64,000 nucleotides of DNA. It comes from Nocardioides agri (lineage in GTDB: Bacteria > Actinomycetota > Actinomycetes > Propionibacteriales > Nocardioidaceae). Within the stretch, counting starts at the first letter, position 1. Each line of letters opens with the position of its first letter. The notes under the pieces were generated by a model. It searched no databases. It was not told the origin of the DNA and saw only the letters and a list, made by a program, of their open reading frames with translations. This document shows, piece after piece, positions 16,522-26,090 of this stretch. The stretch covers positions 1,575,669 to 1,639,668 of the forward strand of contig NZ_JACEIC010000002.1 of assembly GCF_013778305.1 (NCBI RefSeq), read 5' to 3'. The position numbers and the translations under genes are program-made.

Positions 16522-16761
16522 GGGATAGCCAGCGTCGTTCGGGTCGTTCCCACCGGCCGGGAGCGACCAGAACGTCTGTGGCTATCGCCCCTCGGCCAAT
16601 CGGCCCACGCCGGGATAGCCAGCGACGTTCCGGTCGTTTCGACCGACCTGGACCAACCAGAACGTCTGTGGCTATCGCCCATCCGCCCACGCGCGGATAG
16701 CCAGCGACGTTCGGGTGGTTCCCAACGACCGGGACCAACCAGAACGTCTGTGGCTATCGCC
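16522..16761. repeat. Three tandem imperfect palindromic (hairpin) repeats
   Basis: Three related units start GATAGCCAGCG(T/A)CGTTC at 16524, 16614 and 16696 (periods 90 and 82) and end GAACGTCTGTGGCTATC. In each, GATAGCCA and ACGTTC pair with TGGCTATC and GAACGT around a three-base mismatch, giving a stem of about 17 bp that continues inward into a GGTCG/CGACC-type extension with a short loop. The outer arms are nearly identical, while the inner arms vary. The array lies between the converging racemase and M4 protease genes, and the third unit overlaps the protease stop codon. It could be a REP/MITE-like family or a strong bidirectional terminator. Confidence 0.85.
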
Positions 16762-18061
16762 AATCAGCGCCACGAGGATCGGTGCGCGGCTGCTCGAGGA
16801 CCAGGTCGGCGAGCCGGCGGAGGTCGGGGCTGAGGTGCTGCTCGGGGACGGTCGCGCGGTCGCCGCAGAGGTCGAAGGCGTAGAGGAACCGGTCGGGCTG
16901 GTGGGGTCCGTCGGTGACGGCGTGCAGGTCCACCCGCTCGATCAGGGCGGCGACCTCCGGGCCTCGCGGGTCGTCGCCGTCGAGGTCCACCTCGCCGCCG
17001 AGGTGCAGCCCGGCGAAGCCGCCGGTACGCCGGACCGCGACCCGCCGGGATGCCGTGCCGGCGGGCGGCGCGGTGGTGGTGGGCTCCGCGTCCGGCGTGA
17101 CGCCAACCGCGTCCCAGGCCGAGCCGACCGCGTCGGCGTGCGCACCGGCCGCGGCGATCGTGGCGGCGGCGAAGCCCGCGAAGCCGGTGTCGGGACCGAC
17201 CCGGCCGCCGGTGAGCGCGTCGTACCAGATCCGCCCGGCGCCCTCCCACGTCGCGCCGCCGATCGCGACGGCCGCGAGCTGGAAGGCGCGGTTGGGGATG
17301 CCGGAGTTGAGGTGCACGCCGCCGTTGTCGTCGGTGGTCTCGACGTAGTCGTCGAAGTGGCCGACCTGCGGGTCCTTGCCCAGCACCGGGTCGTCGTACG
17401 CCGTGCCTGGCGCGGCCATGTCGCGCAGGGCCCGCGCGTCGACACCCGGCAGGAAGATCCCCGCGCCGATGAGCCACGACGCGTCCGCTACGGTCTGCCC
17501 CAGCAACCGCTGCTCGAGGCACGCGGCGAAGACGTCGGAGACCGACTCGTTGAGCGCGCCGGACTGGTCCTGGTAGCGCAGCCCCGCGGAGTGCTCGGTC
17601 ACGGCGTGGGTGAGCTCGTGCCCGAGCACACCGACGTCGGCGGTGAAGCGCGCGAACACCCGGCCGTCACCGTCACCGAAGACCAGCTGGACCCCGTCCC
17701 AGAAGGCGTTGTCGTAGTCGCGGCCGTAGTGGACGGTGAGGCTGACGGGGGCACCCTTGCCGTCGTAGGAGCGGCGGCCGTAGACCTCGTCGAAGAGCGC
17801 CAGCGCACCGGTGATGCCGGCTGCGGCCTCGTCGACGGCGACGTCGCCCGACTCGGGGTCGCCGGCCGAGCGGACGGCGCGACCGGGCAGCGTCGTGGTG
17901 TTGTCCGCGGTGTGGACCGTCCAGGCCGCGGCCGTGGGCAGCAGGGTGGTGCGATCCGGGTAGGGCACCGTCCGCCCAGCGCGCAGGGCATCGTCGACGA
18001 CGATGCTCTCCGGGGCGATCCGAGCGAGCAGGTAGGGAGGCACGAACCGGCAGCGGACCAT
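16754..18061 (-). CDS. Protealysin-like M4 metalloprotease with C-terminal emfourin-like inhibitor domain
   Basis: A 435-residue thermolysin-family protein with no signal peptide. FVPPYLLARIA at residues 6-16 is the short protealysin-type propeptide motif. Zinc site H148-E149-x2-H152 in HELTHAVTEHS, third ligand E172 in NESVSD, and active-site His in NGGVHLNSGIPN are all present, so the protease should be active. After a Pro/Thr linker (about 335-347), residues about 350-425 (VRRTGGFAGLHL, VPEQHLSPDLRRLADL) resemble emfourin, a protealysin inhibitor usually encoded as a separate gene. ATG 18061 follows GGAGG. Confidence 0.85.
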   Translation of the reverse strand: MVRCRFVPPYLLARIAPESIVVDDALRAGRTVPYPDRTTLLPTAAAWTVHTADNTTTLPGRAVRSAGDPESGDVAVDEAAAGITGALALFDEVYGRRSYDGKGAPVSLTVHYGRDYDNAFWDGVQLVFGDGDGRVFARFTADVGVLGHELTHAVTEHSAGLRYQDQSGALNESVSDVFAACLEQRLLGQTVADASWLIGAGIFLPGVDARALRDMAAPGTAYDDPVLGKDPQVGHFDDYVETTDDNGGVHLNSGIPNRAFQLAAVAIGGATWEGAGRIWYDALTGGRVGPDTGFAGFAAATIAAAGAHADAVGSAWDAVGVTPDAEPTTTAPPAGTASRRVAVRRTGGFAGLHLGGEVDLDGDDPRGPEVAALIERVDLHAVTDGPHQPDRFLYAFDLCGDRATVPEQHLSPDLRRLADLVLEQPRTDPRGADWR

Positions 18062-18111
18062 GCCTCCAGAGTGCCCCGCGCCCGGCCCCGCGAACCCCGC
18101 CAGGACGGGAC

Positions 18112-18582
18112 TCAGTCCGGCGCGCGGTCGGGTGGGAAGCCGCCGGTGGCGATCGGCCCCCACCGGTCCACGGTGACCCGGATCAGCGACTTGCCCTGAC
18201 GGCGCATCGCCTGGCGGTACTCCTCCCAGTCCGGGTGCTCGCCGGCGATGCAGCGGAAGTACTCGACCAGGCCGTCCTCGGCCGCCGGGTCCGGCATGTC
18301 GAGCACCTCGGCGCGACCGTCGACCTGCACCCAGGCGTCGTCCCAGTCGTCGGAGACCACCAGGACCGAGGCCTCGGGGCGCTGCCGCAGGTTCCTCGCC
18401 TTGGCCCGGTCGGGGTAGGTCGAGACGACGATTCGGCCCTCGGCGTCGACGCCGCCGGTCACCGGCGACAGCTGCGGACGGCCGTCGGCCCGGGTGGTCA
18501 CCAGCACCACGTGGTGCCGGGTGCGGACGAAGTCCAGCAGCTGCTCACGGTCGACGTGGTCGGTGGTGGCGATGCGAGGCAT
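18112..18582 (-). CDS. PPOX-class F420/FMN-dependent enzyme
   Basis: A 156-residue split-barrel flavoprotein of the pyridoxamine-phosphate-oxidase-like group: HHVVLVTTRADGRPQLSPV, VSTYPDRAKARNLRQRPEASVLV and WVQVDGRAEV are typical of actinobacterial F420-dependent family members. ATG 18582 is chosen because codons further upstream lack family similarity. It lies 50 bp upstream of the M4 protease gene and diverges from typA. Substrate unknown. Confidence 0.82.
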   Translation of the reverse strand: MPRIATTDHVDREQLLDFVRTRHHVVLVTTRADGRPQLSPVTGGVDAEGRIVVSTYPDRAKARNLRQRPEASVLVVSDDWDDAWVQVDGRAEVLDMPDPAAEDGLVEYFRCIAGEHPDWEEYRQAMRRQGKSLIRVTVDRWGPIATGGFPPDRAPD

Positions 18583-18660
18583 GGCGCCAACGTACGCCGG
18601 TGCCCCCACGGGCCGAGGGTGGGGCGACGGCGCGATGCGGGCGGGAGCGCCTCGCGCCAT

Positions 18661-18674
18661 TAGACTCGATCCTC
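18661..18674 (+). promoter_or_regulatory. Probable leaderless -10 box for typA
   Basis: TAGACT (18661-18666, fitting the actinobacterial TANNNT) is followed by 8 bases and then GTG 18675. This places the likely transcription start at or next to the start codon. No Shine-Dalgarno is seen. Confidence 0.5.
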
Positions 18675-20564
<1,890 letters not shown>

Positions 20565-20602
20565 CCGCTGCCGGCCGGGGTTTGCCCGCCGCCGGGCGAC
20601 GT

Positions 20603-20614
20603 CATGATGAGAGC
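20603..20614 (+). promoter_or_regulatory. Leaderless -10-like box, first DUF4333 gene
   Basis: CATGAT (20603-20608) then 6 bases then GTG 20615. A GGTTTG element lies about 17 bases upstream. The arrangement is repeated for the second paralogue at 20957-20968 (CATCAT, 6 bases, GTG), indicating that the duplication included the promoter. Confidence 0.4.
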
Positions 20615-20932
20615 GTGAAGACCACTCGAGTCCTGTCGTCCACCGTCACTCTCGTCGCGCTCGTCGCGCTGGCCGGGTGCGGTGGCACGCCGACCGTCGA
20701 CAAGGACAAGCTCGAGGAAGGCATCGCCGACGACCTGGAGCGCGAGGTCGGCGCCCGTCCCGACAAGATCACCTGCCCCGGCGACCTCACCGGCAAGGTG
20801 GGCGAGACCATGCGCTGCGAGCTGACCGCCGGCGAGGACACGCTCGGCCTGACCGTCGAGGTCACCGAGGTCGACGGCTCCGACGTGGCCTACACCGTCG
20901 AGGTCGACGAGATGGACGAGAGCGCGTCCTGA
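20615..20932 (+). CDS. DUF4333 lipoprotein (first tandem copy)
   Basis: A 105-residue lipoprotein: signal peptide VKTTRVLSSTVTLVALVALAGC with lipobox LAGC, then a DUF4333 domain with CPGDLTGKVGETMRC, whose two cysteines are spaced to form a disulfide. Anchored outside the cytoplasmic membrane; function unknown. The neighbour at 20969 has the same length and the same motif, so this is a tandem duplicate. GTG 20615 follows a likely leaderless promoter. Confidence 0.82.
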   Translation: MKTTRVLSSTVTLVALVALAGCGGTPTVDKDKLEEGIADDLEREVGARPDKITCPGDLTGKVGETMRCELTAGEDTLGLTVEVTEVDGSDVAYTVEVDEMDESAS

Positions 20933-20956
20933 GGTTTGGTCGCCGGCGCACCGAGC

Positions 20957-20968
20957 CATCATCTGGGC
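20957..20968 (+). promoter_or_regulatory. Leaderless -10-like box, second DUF4333 gene
   Basis: CATCAT (20957-20962), 6 bases, GTG 20969. The upstream stretch starting GGTTTGGTCGCCGG parallels that of the first copy (GGTTTGCCCGCCGC). Confidence 0.4.
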
Positions 20969-21286
20969 GTGAAGACGTCTCGGACCCTCGTCGTCGTCGC
21001 CGTGACCGCACTCGCGACGCTCGCGGCATGCGGCGACTCCACGCTCGAGGTCGAGCAGACCGACGTCGAAGAGCAGATCAGCTCCGGCGTCGCCGAGAAG
21101 GCCGGTACGACGCCCGAGGTGAGCTGTCCTGGGGACCTGACCGGTGAGGTCGGTGAGGAGATGCGGTGCTCCGCCACCGTCGGCTCCGACGCCTATGGCG
21201 TCTCCGTCAAGGTGACGGACGTGGACGGCAAGGACGTCGACTTCTCCTGGCTGGTCGACGAGGAGCCGGGGGACGCGCCGTCATGA
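20969..21286 (+). CDS. DUF4333 lipoprotein (second tandem copy)
   Basis: A 105-residue paralogue of the preceding gene with lipobox LAAC and the motif CPGDLTGEVGEEMRC. The mature parts differ at many positions, so the duplication is not recent. The stop overlaps the ATG of the next gene (ATGA), tying it to the membrane protein at 21283. Confidence 0.82.
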   Translation: MKTSRTLVVVAVTALATLAACGDSTLEVEQTDVEEQISSGVAEKAGTTPEVSCPGDLTGEVGEEMRCSATVGSDAYGVSVKVTDVDGKDVDFSWLVDEEPGDAPS

Positions 21287-21825
21287 CGATGCCGCCGGAG
21301 GGCTACGAGCTGTTCCGCCGTGTGCAGCAGGCCGCGGAGGGGACGCCCTACCTCGTCACCGAGACCGAGAAGGGCTTCGACGTCACCCTCGACGTCGTCG
21401 ACGCGCAGTGGTTCGGCCTGTTCAACAAGGCGGGGCTGCAGAAGGTCTACATCCACCACGTCTCGTTCCCCCGGTCCGGCACCTACACGATCACCGACGA
21501 CTCCCGCAGCGTCGAGTGGGTCGCCGGCGTGCCCGAGCTGAAGGCGTCGGCGGAGCGGCAGTACGGCCGCGTGATCGAGTTCGGCGCCCAGAAGGTGTGG
21601 GCCTTCGACGAGCGCGGCCACTTCGGCGTCCGGGCCGACTACCGCTTCAACTCCGAGGAGGGCCGCGACCTGGTCACCGGCGTCGCCGAGCAGCTCGGGC
21701 TCGCGCAGCGGCGCGGCGCCGCGGAGAAGACCGGCATCACGATGGCGGCGATCACCCTCATCGGGCTGGCCATCGGGGGCGTCGTGGCGCTCGTGCTGTG
21801 GCTGACCACCGACTACTTCGGCTGA
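21283..21825 (+). CDS. C-terminally membrane-anchored protein of unknown function
   Basis: A 180-residue protein with a soluble alpha/beta N-terminal part (about 1-145) and one membrane helix at about 150-173 (ITMAAITLIGLAIGGVVALVLWL). The last residues, TTDYFG, lie across the membrane. Aromatic-rich strands such as VYIHHVSFPRSGTYTITDD suggest a beta-sandwich or PH-like fold. No family recognised. Coupled to the DUF4333 gene by a 4-bp overlap. Confidence 0.7.
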   Translation: MTMPPEGYELFRRVQQAAEGTPYLVTETEKGFDVTLDVVDAQWFGLFNKAGLQKVYIHHVSFPRSGTYTITDDSRSVEWVAGVPELKASAERQYGRVIEFGAQKVWAFDERGHFGVRADYRFNSEEGRDLVTGVAEQLGLAQRRGAAEKTGITMAAITLIGLAIGGVVALVLWLTTDYFG

Positions 21826-21836
21826 CCCGCGTTCCT

Positions 21837-22346
21837 TCAGAGCTCGTCCGTCTGCTCCGGGGCCACCTCGACGCTGGCCATGAACGCCTGGAACTCCGGC
21901 ACCATCTGCTCCCACTGCGCGAAGGTGCAGGTCATCGTGTAGATCACCACGACGCGCTTGTCGGGGTCGTGGACGTCGACCAGGCCCTGCACGACCTGCG
22001 CCTGGCGCAGGTCGTAGACCCGGCCCTCGACGGCCACCATCGCGCCGATCGCCTGGGTGACGGCCGGTGCGTGCTCGGACTCGGTGACCCGGCGCTTGAC
22101 CAGCTCCACCTCGGTCGCACCCTCGAGGCGCAGCTTCGCGACCGACTCGTCGGCGATCTGCTCCAGCGTCGCGCCGTCCTCCCGCCAGCCGCCGGAGATC
22201 GTCAAGGTCGGGTCGTAGGACCCGGGGAGCCCGCGGCGGGCCGCCATGAACGCGGCGTTCGAGACGCCGACGGCCTCCGGGCGCACCGGCACCCAGCCGT
22301 CGTTCGGCAGCGCGAAGCGCACCGGCACGGGCAGTGTCGCGGTCAT
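21837..22346 (-). CDS. LpqN/DUF1795-like protein
   Basis: A 169-residue protein resembling the LpqN/DcrB (PsbP-like) group, but without a signal peptide or lipobox: FALPNDGWVPV near the start and VVVIYTMTCTFAQWEQMVPEFQAFMASV at the end. It is the last gene of a three-gene unit with 4-bp overlaps behind the EspC-like and T7SS-signal proteins, so it may be their chaperone, partner or immunity protein. The role is inference from position. Confidence 0.6.
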   Translation of the reverse strand: MTATLPVPVRFALPNDGWVPVRPEAVGVSNAAFMAARRGLPGSYDPTLTISGGWREDGATLEQIADESVAKLRLEGATEVELVKRRVTESEHAPAVTQAIGAMVAVEGRVYDLRQAQVVQGLVDVHDPDKRVVVIYTMTCTFAQWEQMVPEFQAFMASVEVAPEQTDEL

Positions 22347-23674
22347 GACACGAAGTCTCCGATCCCGTCGATGATGTCGCCACCGGTGTCGATGACCTGG
22401 CGGGGGTCGATCGTGATGTGGCCACTCAGCTTGCCGCCGAGTCCGAGCGCCAGGCCACCGGACCCGCCGACCTCGAACTTGCCGTCGCGGAAGCCGAAGT
22501 CCACGTCACCGCTCGCGCCGACGCCGGCCCAGCCCTCGGCGCCGCCCTCGGCCCCGACTCCACCGATGTCGCCGGACAGCTTGCCCTCGACCTTGCCGCC
22601 CGCGAAGACCTCGCCGCCGGCGTGCACGCCCTGGGGGCCGATCGCGACGTCGCCCTCGGCGGTCGCCTCGGCCGAAGCCTCTCCCTTGGCCTCGACCTCG
22701 ACGATGCCCCACTCGCCACTGGCGGAGCCCTCGAGCTTGACCAGGGTCACGCCGGCGTGGGCCTGCCCGACGACCCCGTTGGCGTCGATCTTGCCGCTGG
22801 CGCCCGCCTCGGCACCCAGCACGGTGATCTTGCCGTCGGCGTGCACCTTCACGCCGCCCCAGTAGTCGTCGACGGCCCCTTCGGCGCCCCAGAGGTGCGC
22901 CTCGGCCTCGGCCTTGCCGAAGTTGATCGCGAACGGGCTCGGCCCGAGCCCGTGCTTGTACTTGCCGTCGGCGCCACTGGCCGGGTCGCGGCCGTACTTC
23001 TTCTCCCAGTCACCCCAGTCGATGCTCGGGCCCTCGGCCTCGGCGGAGGCGCCGGGACCGGACGACGTCTCGACCTTCGCCCCGGGCAGGCCGCCCAGGT
23101 CCTCGACGGCCGCGACACCCGCCTCGTCGAGGGCCTGGCGGGCGTCCTCGAGGATCTGCTCGGCCTCCTTGCGGAGCGCCTTCCCGGGATCGACGAACGG
23201 GCCTGGCCGGGCCGGACCGATCGACGGGGCGACCGGACCGCCGTAGGACGGGACGCACGCCCGGCGGTCGAGGTAGCTGTTGTAGGCGTCCACGGACGCG
23301 TTGTAGTCGGCCTTCGCCTGGGCGGTGGCGTCCTCGCCGTCCTGCCACTTCGCGATGGCGTCGGCAGCGCGGCTCTGCGCGGTGGTGAGCGCACCGGCGT
23401 AGGTCGACAGCGCGGACGCCGTCTTCTCGAGGACGTCGGCGTACGCCTTCCACTTGTCCTGCTCGGCGGACCGGGCGCTGGCGTACGCCGGCTCGCCGAA
23501 CCCGCCCGACCAGCCGGCGACGCTGATCGCGTCGACGTCGCCCGCGAGTCGGGAGACCCGCCGGGCCTCGTCGGAGAGGTGGGTGGCGTTGGCGCGGACC
23601 TGGGTCGGCTCACCCTTGATGAGCGCTTTCGGGTCGGTGGTGGAGCCGAGCTCGGCGCCCTCCGGCAGGCTCAC
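22343..23674 (-). CDS. Large T7SS-signal (WXG-like) protein with Gly/Ala-rich beta-repeat C-terminus
   Basis: 443 residues from GTG 23674, overlapping the upstream stop (GTGA). Residues about 20-150 form a helical hairpin with a WSG turn (DAISVAGWSGGFGEPAY) and long Ala-rich helices, like the N-terminal signal domain of type VII-exported polymorphic proteins. Residues about 150-230 are a Pro/Gly linker. From about 250 on, short Gly/Ala/Glu-rich strands repeat (VHADGKITVLGAEAGASGK, AIGPQGVHAGGEVFAGGKVE), suggesting a beta-solenoid. No known toxin domain is visible. Secretion by an ESX-like system is likely, but no ESX core gene is in the window. Confidence 0.68.
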   Translation of the reverse strand: MSLPEGAELGSTTDPKALIKGEPTQVRANATHLSDEARRVSRLAGDVDAISVAGWSGGFGEPAYASARSAEQDKWKAYADVLEKTASALSTYAGALTTAQSRAADAIAKWQDGEDATAQAKADYNASVDAYNSYLDRRACVPSYGGPVAPSIGPARPGPFVDPGKALRKEAEQILEDARQALDEAGVAAVEDLGGLPGAKVETSSGPGASAEAEGPSIDWGDWEKKYGRDPASGADGKYKHGLGPSPFAINFGKAEAEAHLWGAEGAVDDYWGGVKVHADGKITVLGAEAGASGKIDANGVVGQAHAGVTLVKLEGSASGEWGIVEVEAKGEASAEATAEGDVAIGPQGVHAGGEVFAGGKVEGKLSGDIGGVGAEGGAEGWAGVGASGDVDFGFRDGKFEVGGSGGLALGLGGKLSGHITIDPRQVIDTGGDIIDGIGDFVS

Positions 23675-24009
23675 GGCGTCGGTCCTGACGCGAAGGGCGA
23701 CGTGGGGTCGAGCAGACCGCCCGAGAACGGGCTCTGGAAGGTCCGGCCGACGCTGACGTCGGTGGTCTCGTAGTGGTGGGCGGCGCTCTCGAGGCCCTCG
23801 GCGAGCGAGACAGCCCCGTCGTGCAGGGCCTTCGTGGCGGCGTCGCACTGCTCGGCGATCGCCTTGACCCACGCAGCCAGCTCGATGTGGCCGAACGACG
23901 TGGGATCCACGTGGGTGATCTTGACGCCGTCGGCGCCGAGACTGCTCGCGACCGCGCGGTACCGAACCGCGGCGGCACGCAGGTTGTCGACCAGTACTTC
24001 GTAGCTCAT
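23671..24009 (-). CDS. EspC/WXG100-like type VII secretion target
   Basis: A 112-residue helical protein with MSYEVLVDNLRAAAVRYRAVASSLG and a second long helix (ELAAWVKAIAEQCDAATKALHDG), typical of DUF2580/EspC-type small ESX substrates. A Gly/Pro-rich tail follows. It is the first gene of the three-gene unit and overlaps the large T7SS-signal protein by 4 bp, as co-secreted partner pairs usually do. Confidence 0.75.
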   Translation of the reverse strand: MSYEVLVDNLRAAAVRYRAVASSLGADGVKITHVDPTSFGHIELAAWVKAIAEQCDAATKALHDGAVSLAEGLESAAHHYETTDVSVGRTFQSPFSGGLLDPTSPFASGPTP

Positions 24010-24039
24010 CAGCTGTCCCCCGAGTTCGCTGCCCGGCCC

Positions 24040-26043
24040 TTACCCGACCGCCGGCGGCACAAACCTCTCGACGTGCTCGACGAAGGCGACGGCCCGGGCG
24101 CGGAAGGAGTCCTCGGCGATGACCCGCCGGGCCACGGCGAGCCGCGGCCCCGGATCGGCGTCGCGTGCCGCGTCGTACGCCGCGCGCAGGTCGTCCGCGG
24201 TGCGGCAGACGGCCACGGCCGCGCCGAAGTGCTCCTCGATCCCCGCGACCGGGTCGCTGGCCACCAGAGCGCCGGCGGCGACGGCGTCGAAGACGCGGTT
24301 GGCGACGAAGCCCTGCTGCGCCATGGCCGTCCAGTGGTCCGCGACGACCAGGCAGTGCCGGCCGTAGAGCTCGGGCAGCCGGTCGTTGGGCACGTGGTGC
24401 GAGCGCCACGTGCCGGGCGGCAGGTGGTCCCACCCGTGGCCGTGGACGGCGAGCGGGATCCCCGCCTCGAGCGCGAGCTCGACCATCGGCCGGTGCCGGG
24501 AGGCGCCGCCCACGAAGACCGCCTCGGGCAGCCGGGGACCTTCCGACCAGGACCGCTCGTCGACGTCGGTGGCCTGGAGCAGCGGCAGGACCTCTCGGCC
24601 GAGCCGGGTCGTGGCCTCGCGCGCCCAGACCTCCGAGGCGGCGAACACGAGGTCGTACGCCGCCACCTCCTCGGGCGTCACCTTCTCGGGGTGGCTGATC
24701 ACCCAGAGGACGTTGACGGCGCCCGGGACGGGCGCGGTCGGCGTGAGGCCGCGGATCGCGAGCGACACCTCGTCGCTCAGCGCGACCGGCGTGTCGTGCG
24801 CGCCCGCGCGGTGGGTGACCACGTGCGGCCCGAGTCGGCGCAGCGCTGCGGCCAGGGACTCCCCGAAGTGGGTGTCGCCCCAGTCGTCGCCCCAGATGCC
24901 GGGCGTCGACGGCAGCCGGACGCCCCATCGCGGGCGGGCGTCGGGGACCGGGGCCGCCACCGGCCGAGGGGACGGCGCGTCGTCGGGCGGGTAGTGGCTG
25001 ACCAGCGCGGTCGGCGCCAGCCGGAAGCCACCGGCCCCGCGCGGGGAGTCGGCACGCACCGCGACCGCGACCTCGCCCACGGCCCTCCAGGTACGGCCGG
25101 CCAGCTCCAGCGCGTCCTCCTTCGGGTGCCCGGCGAGCAGGCCGTCCGGCCCCGCTGACTCGATGGTGTCGTCCGGGCCGAGCACCAGCGGGGCGACGCC
25201 GGCCACCTCGGGGTCGGCGAGCACGGCGCGCAGCGGCCCGAGCCAGCCGCGGCGCAGCCGGGTCTGGTGGTCGAGGAGGAGCACGACGTCGCCGGTCGCG
25301 GCCTCGAGACCGGCAGCCACGCCGGCGGCACGGTCGCCGGCCTCCGGCAGCCGGACGAGTCGCGCCATCCCCACCAGCGCCGACGCGAGCGCGTGGGCGG
25401 CCGGTGCGCGCGAGCCCTGGTCGACGACCACGACCTCCAAGCCACGCTCCGCCAGGTCGCCGGTGGGCTCCCCGGTGGAGTCCCAGACCGAGCGCACCGC
25501 ACGCTGCGCCGCGCGCCAGTCCTGCGCGCCCGGGATCACGACGGTGGTGCGCCCCGGCACCCGGGGCCCGCCGTCCGGTGCCGACCGTCCGGCCGTCGCG
25601 ACGACCCGGGCCGCCGCCAGCAGGGCCTCCCGAGCCGCGGCACGCGTCGGCGCCGGCCCCCGGTGGTCGTCGGGCACCGGCAGCGCCGCGTCGTCGGAGG
25701 CGTGGGCCAGGAAGTCGAGGAGCGGCACGGCCGCGGGGTCGGATGGCCGGTGGACCCGGGGGTCGAACAGCTGACCGATCCGGCGCGCGCGGCCGTCGTC
25801 GCCCGCGAGGTGGTCGAGCACCGCGCCGACCCGACCCGCCCGCCAGGCACGGCGTACCGGGACCGGCATGGCGAGGAAGTCGAGGAAGGGGTTCGGGGTG
25901 AGCCGCTCGGGCATCCCGACGGCCACGGCGTGGTCGGCCGCCTCGGCCGGGTCGGCGAAGGTCCGCCCCGCCTGGGCGGCGTAGAACTCGACGTCGAGGA
26001 GTCCCGACCGCAGCAGCAGGTCCCCGGCGCTCACGCCGGTCAT
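24040..26043 (-). CDS. Two-domain glycosyltransferase (GT2-like plus CgeB/GT1-like)
   Basis: A 667-residue protein. Residues about 165-350 are GT2-like (TTVVIPGAQDW, LEVVVVDQGS, DVVLLLDHQT), but the usual DxD is DHQ. Residues about 375-665 form a GT-B Glyco_trans_1_2 domain (WVISHPEK, YDLVFAASEVWAREA, GFVANRVFDAVAAGALVASDPV). Similar double-domain proteins build surface glycans or decorate proteins. It diverges by 47 bp from another glycosyltransferase at 26091. Confidence 0.75.
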   Translation of the reverse strand: MTGVSAGDLLLRSGLLDVEFYAAQAGRTFADPAEAADHAVAVGMPERLTPNPFLDFLAMPVPVRRAWRAGRVGAVLDHLAGDDGRARRIGQLFDPRVHRPSDPAAVPLLDFLAHASDDAALPVPDDHRGPAPTRAAAREALLAAARVVATAGRSAPDGGPRVPGRTTVVIPGAQDWRAAQRAVRSVWDSTGEPTGDLAERGLEVVVVDQGSRAPAAHALASALVGMARLVRLPEAGDRAAGVAAGLEAATGDVVLLLDHQTRLRRGWLGPLRAVLADPEVAGVAPLVLGPDDTIESAGPDGLLAGHPKEDALELAGRTWRAVGEVAVAVRADSPRGAGGFRLAPTALVSHYPPDDAPSPRPVAAPVPDARPRWGVRLPSTPGIWGDDWGDTHFGESLAAALRRLGPHVVTHRAGAHDTPVALSDEVSLAIRGLTPTAPVPGAVNVLWVISHPEKVTPEEVAAYDLVFAASEVWAREATTRLGREVLPLLQATDVDERSWSEGPRLPEAVFVGGASRHRPMVELALEAGIPLAVHGHGWDHLPPGTWRSHHVPNDRLPELYGRHCLVVADHWTAMAQQGFVANRVFDAVAAGALVASDPVAGIEEHFGAAVAVCRTADDLRAAYDAARDADPGPRLAVARRVIAEDSFRARAVAFVEHVERFVPPAVG

Positions 26044-26076
26044 CGTAGGAGATCGCCCGCGGCGTCGAGCGGCCCC

Positions 26077-26090
26077 TAGGATGCGAGGCC
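26077..26090 (+). promoter_or_regulatory. -10 box for glycosyltransferase at 26091
   Basis: TAGGAT (26077-26082) is followed by 8 bases to ATG 26091 in the 47-bp divergent gap. The transcript would be leaderless or nearly so. Confidence 0.4.

Noticed and set aside
16522..16761. Short CRISPR array
   Set aside because: Units are long self-complementary hairpins with unequal, related spacers (periods 90 and 82), and no cas gene is nearby.
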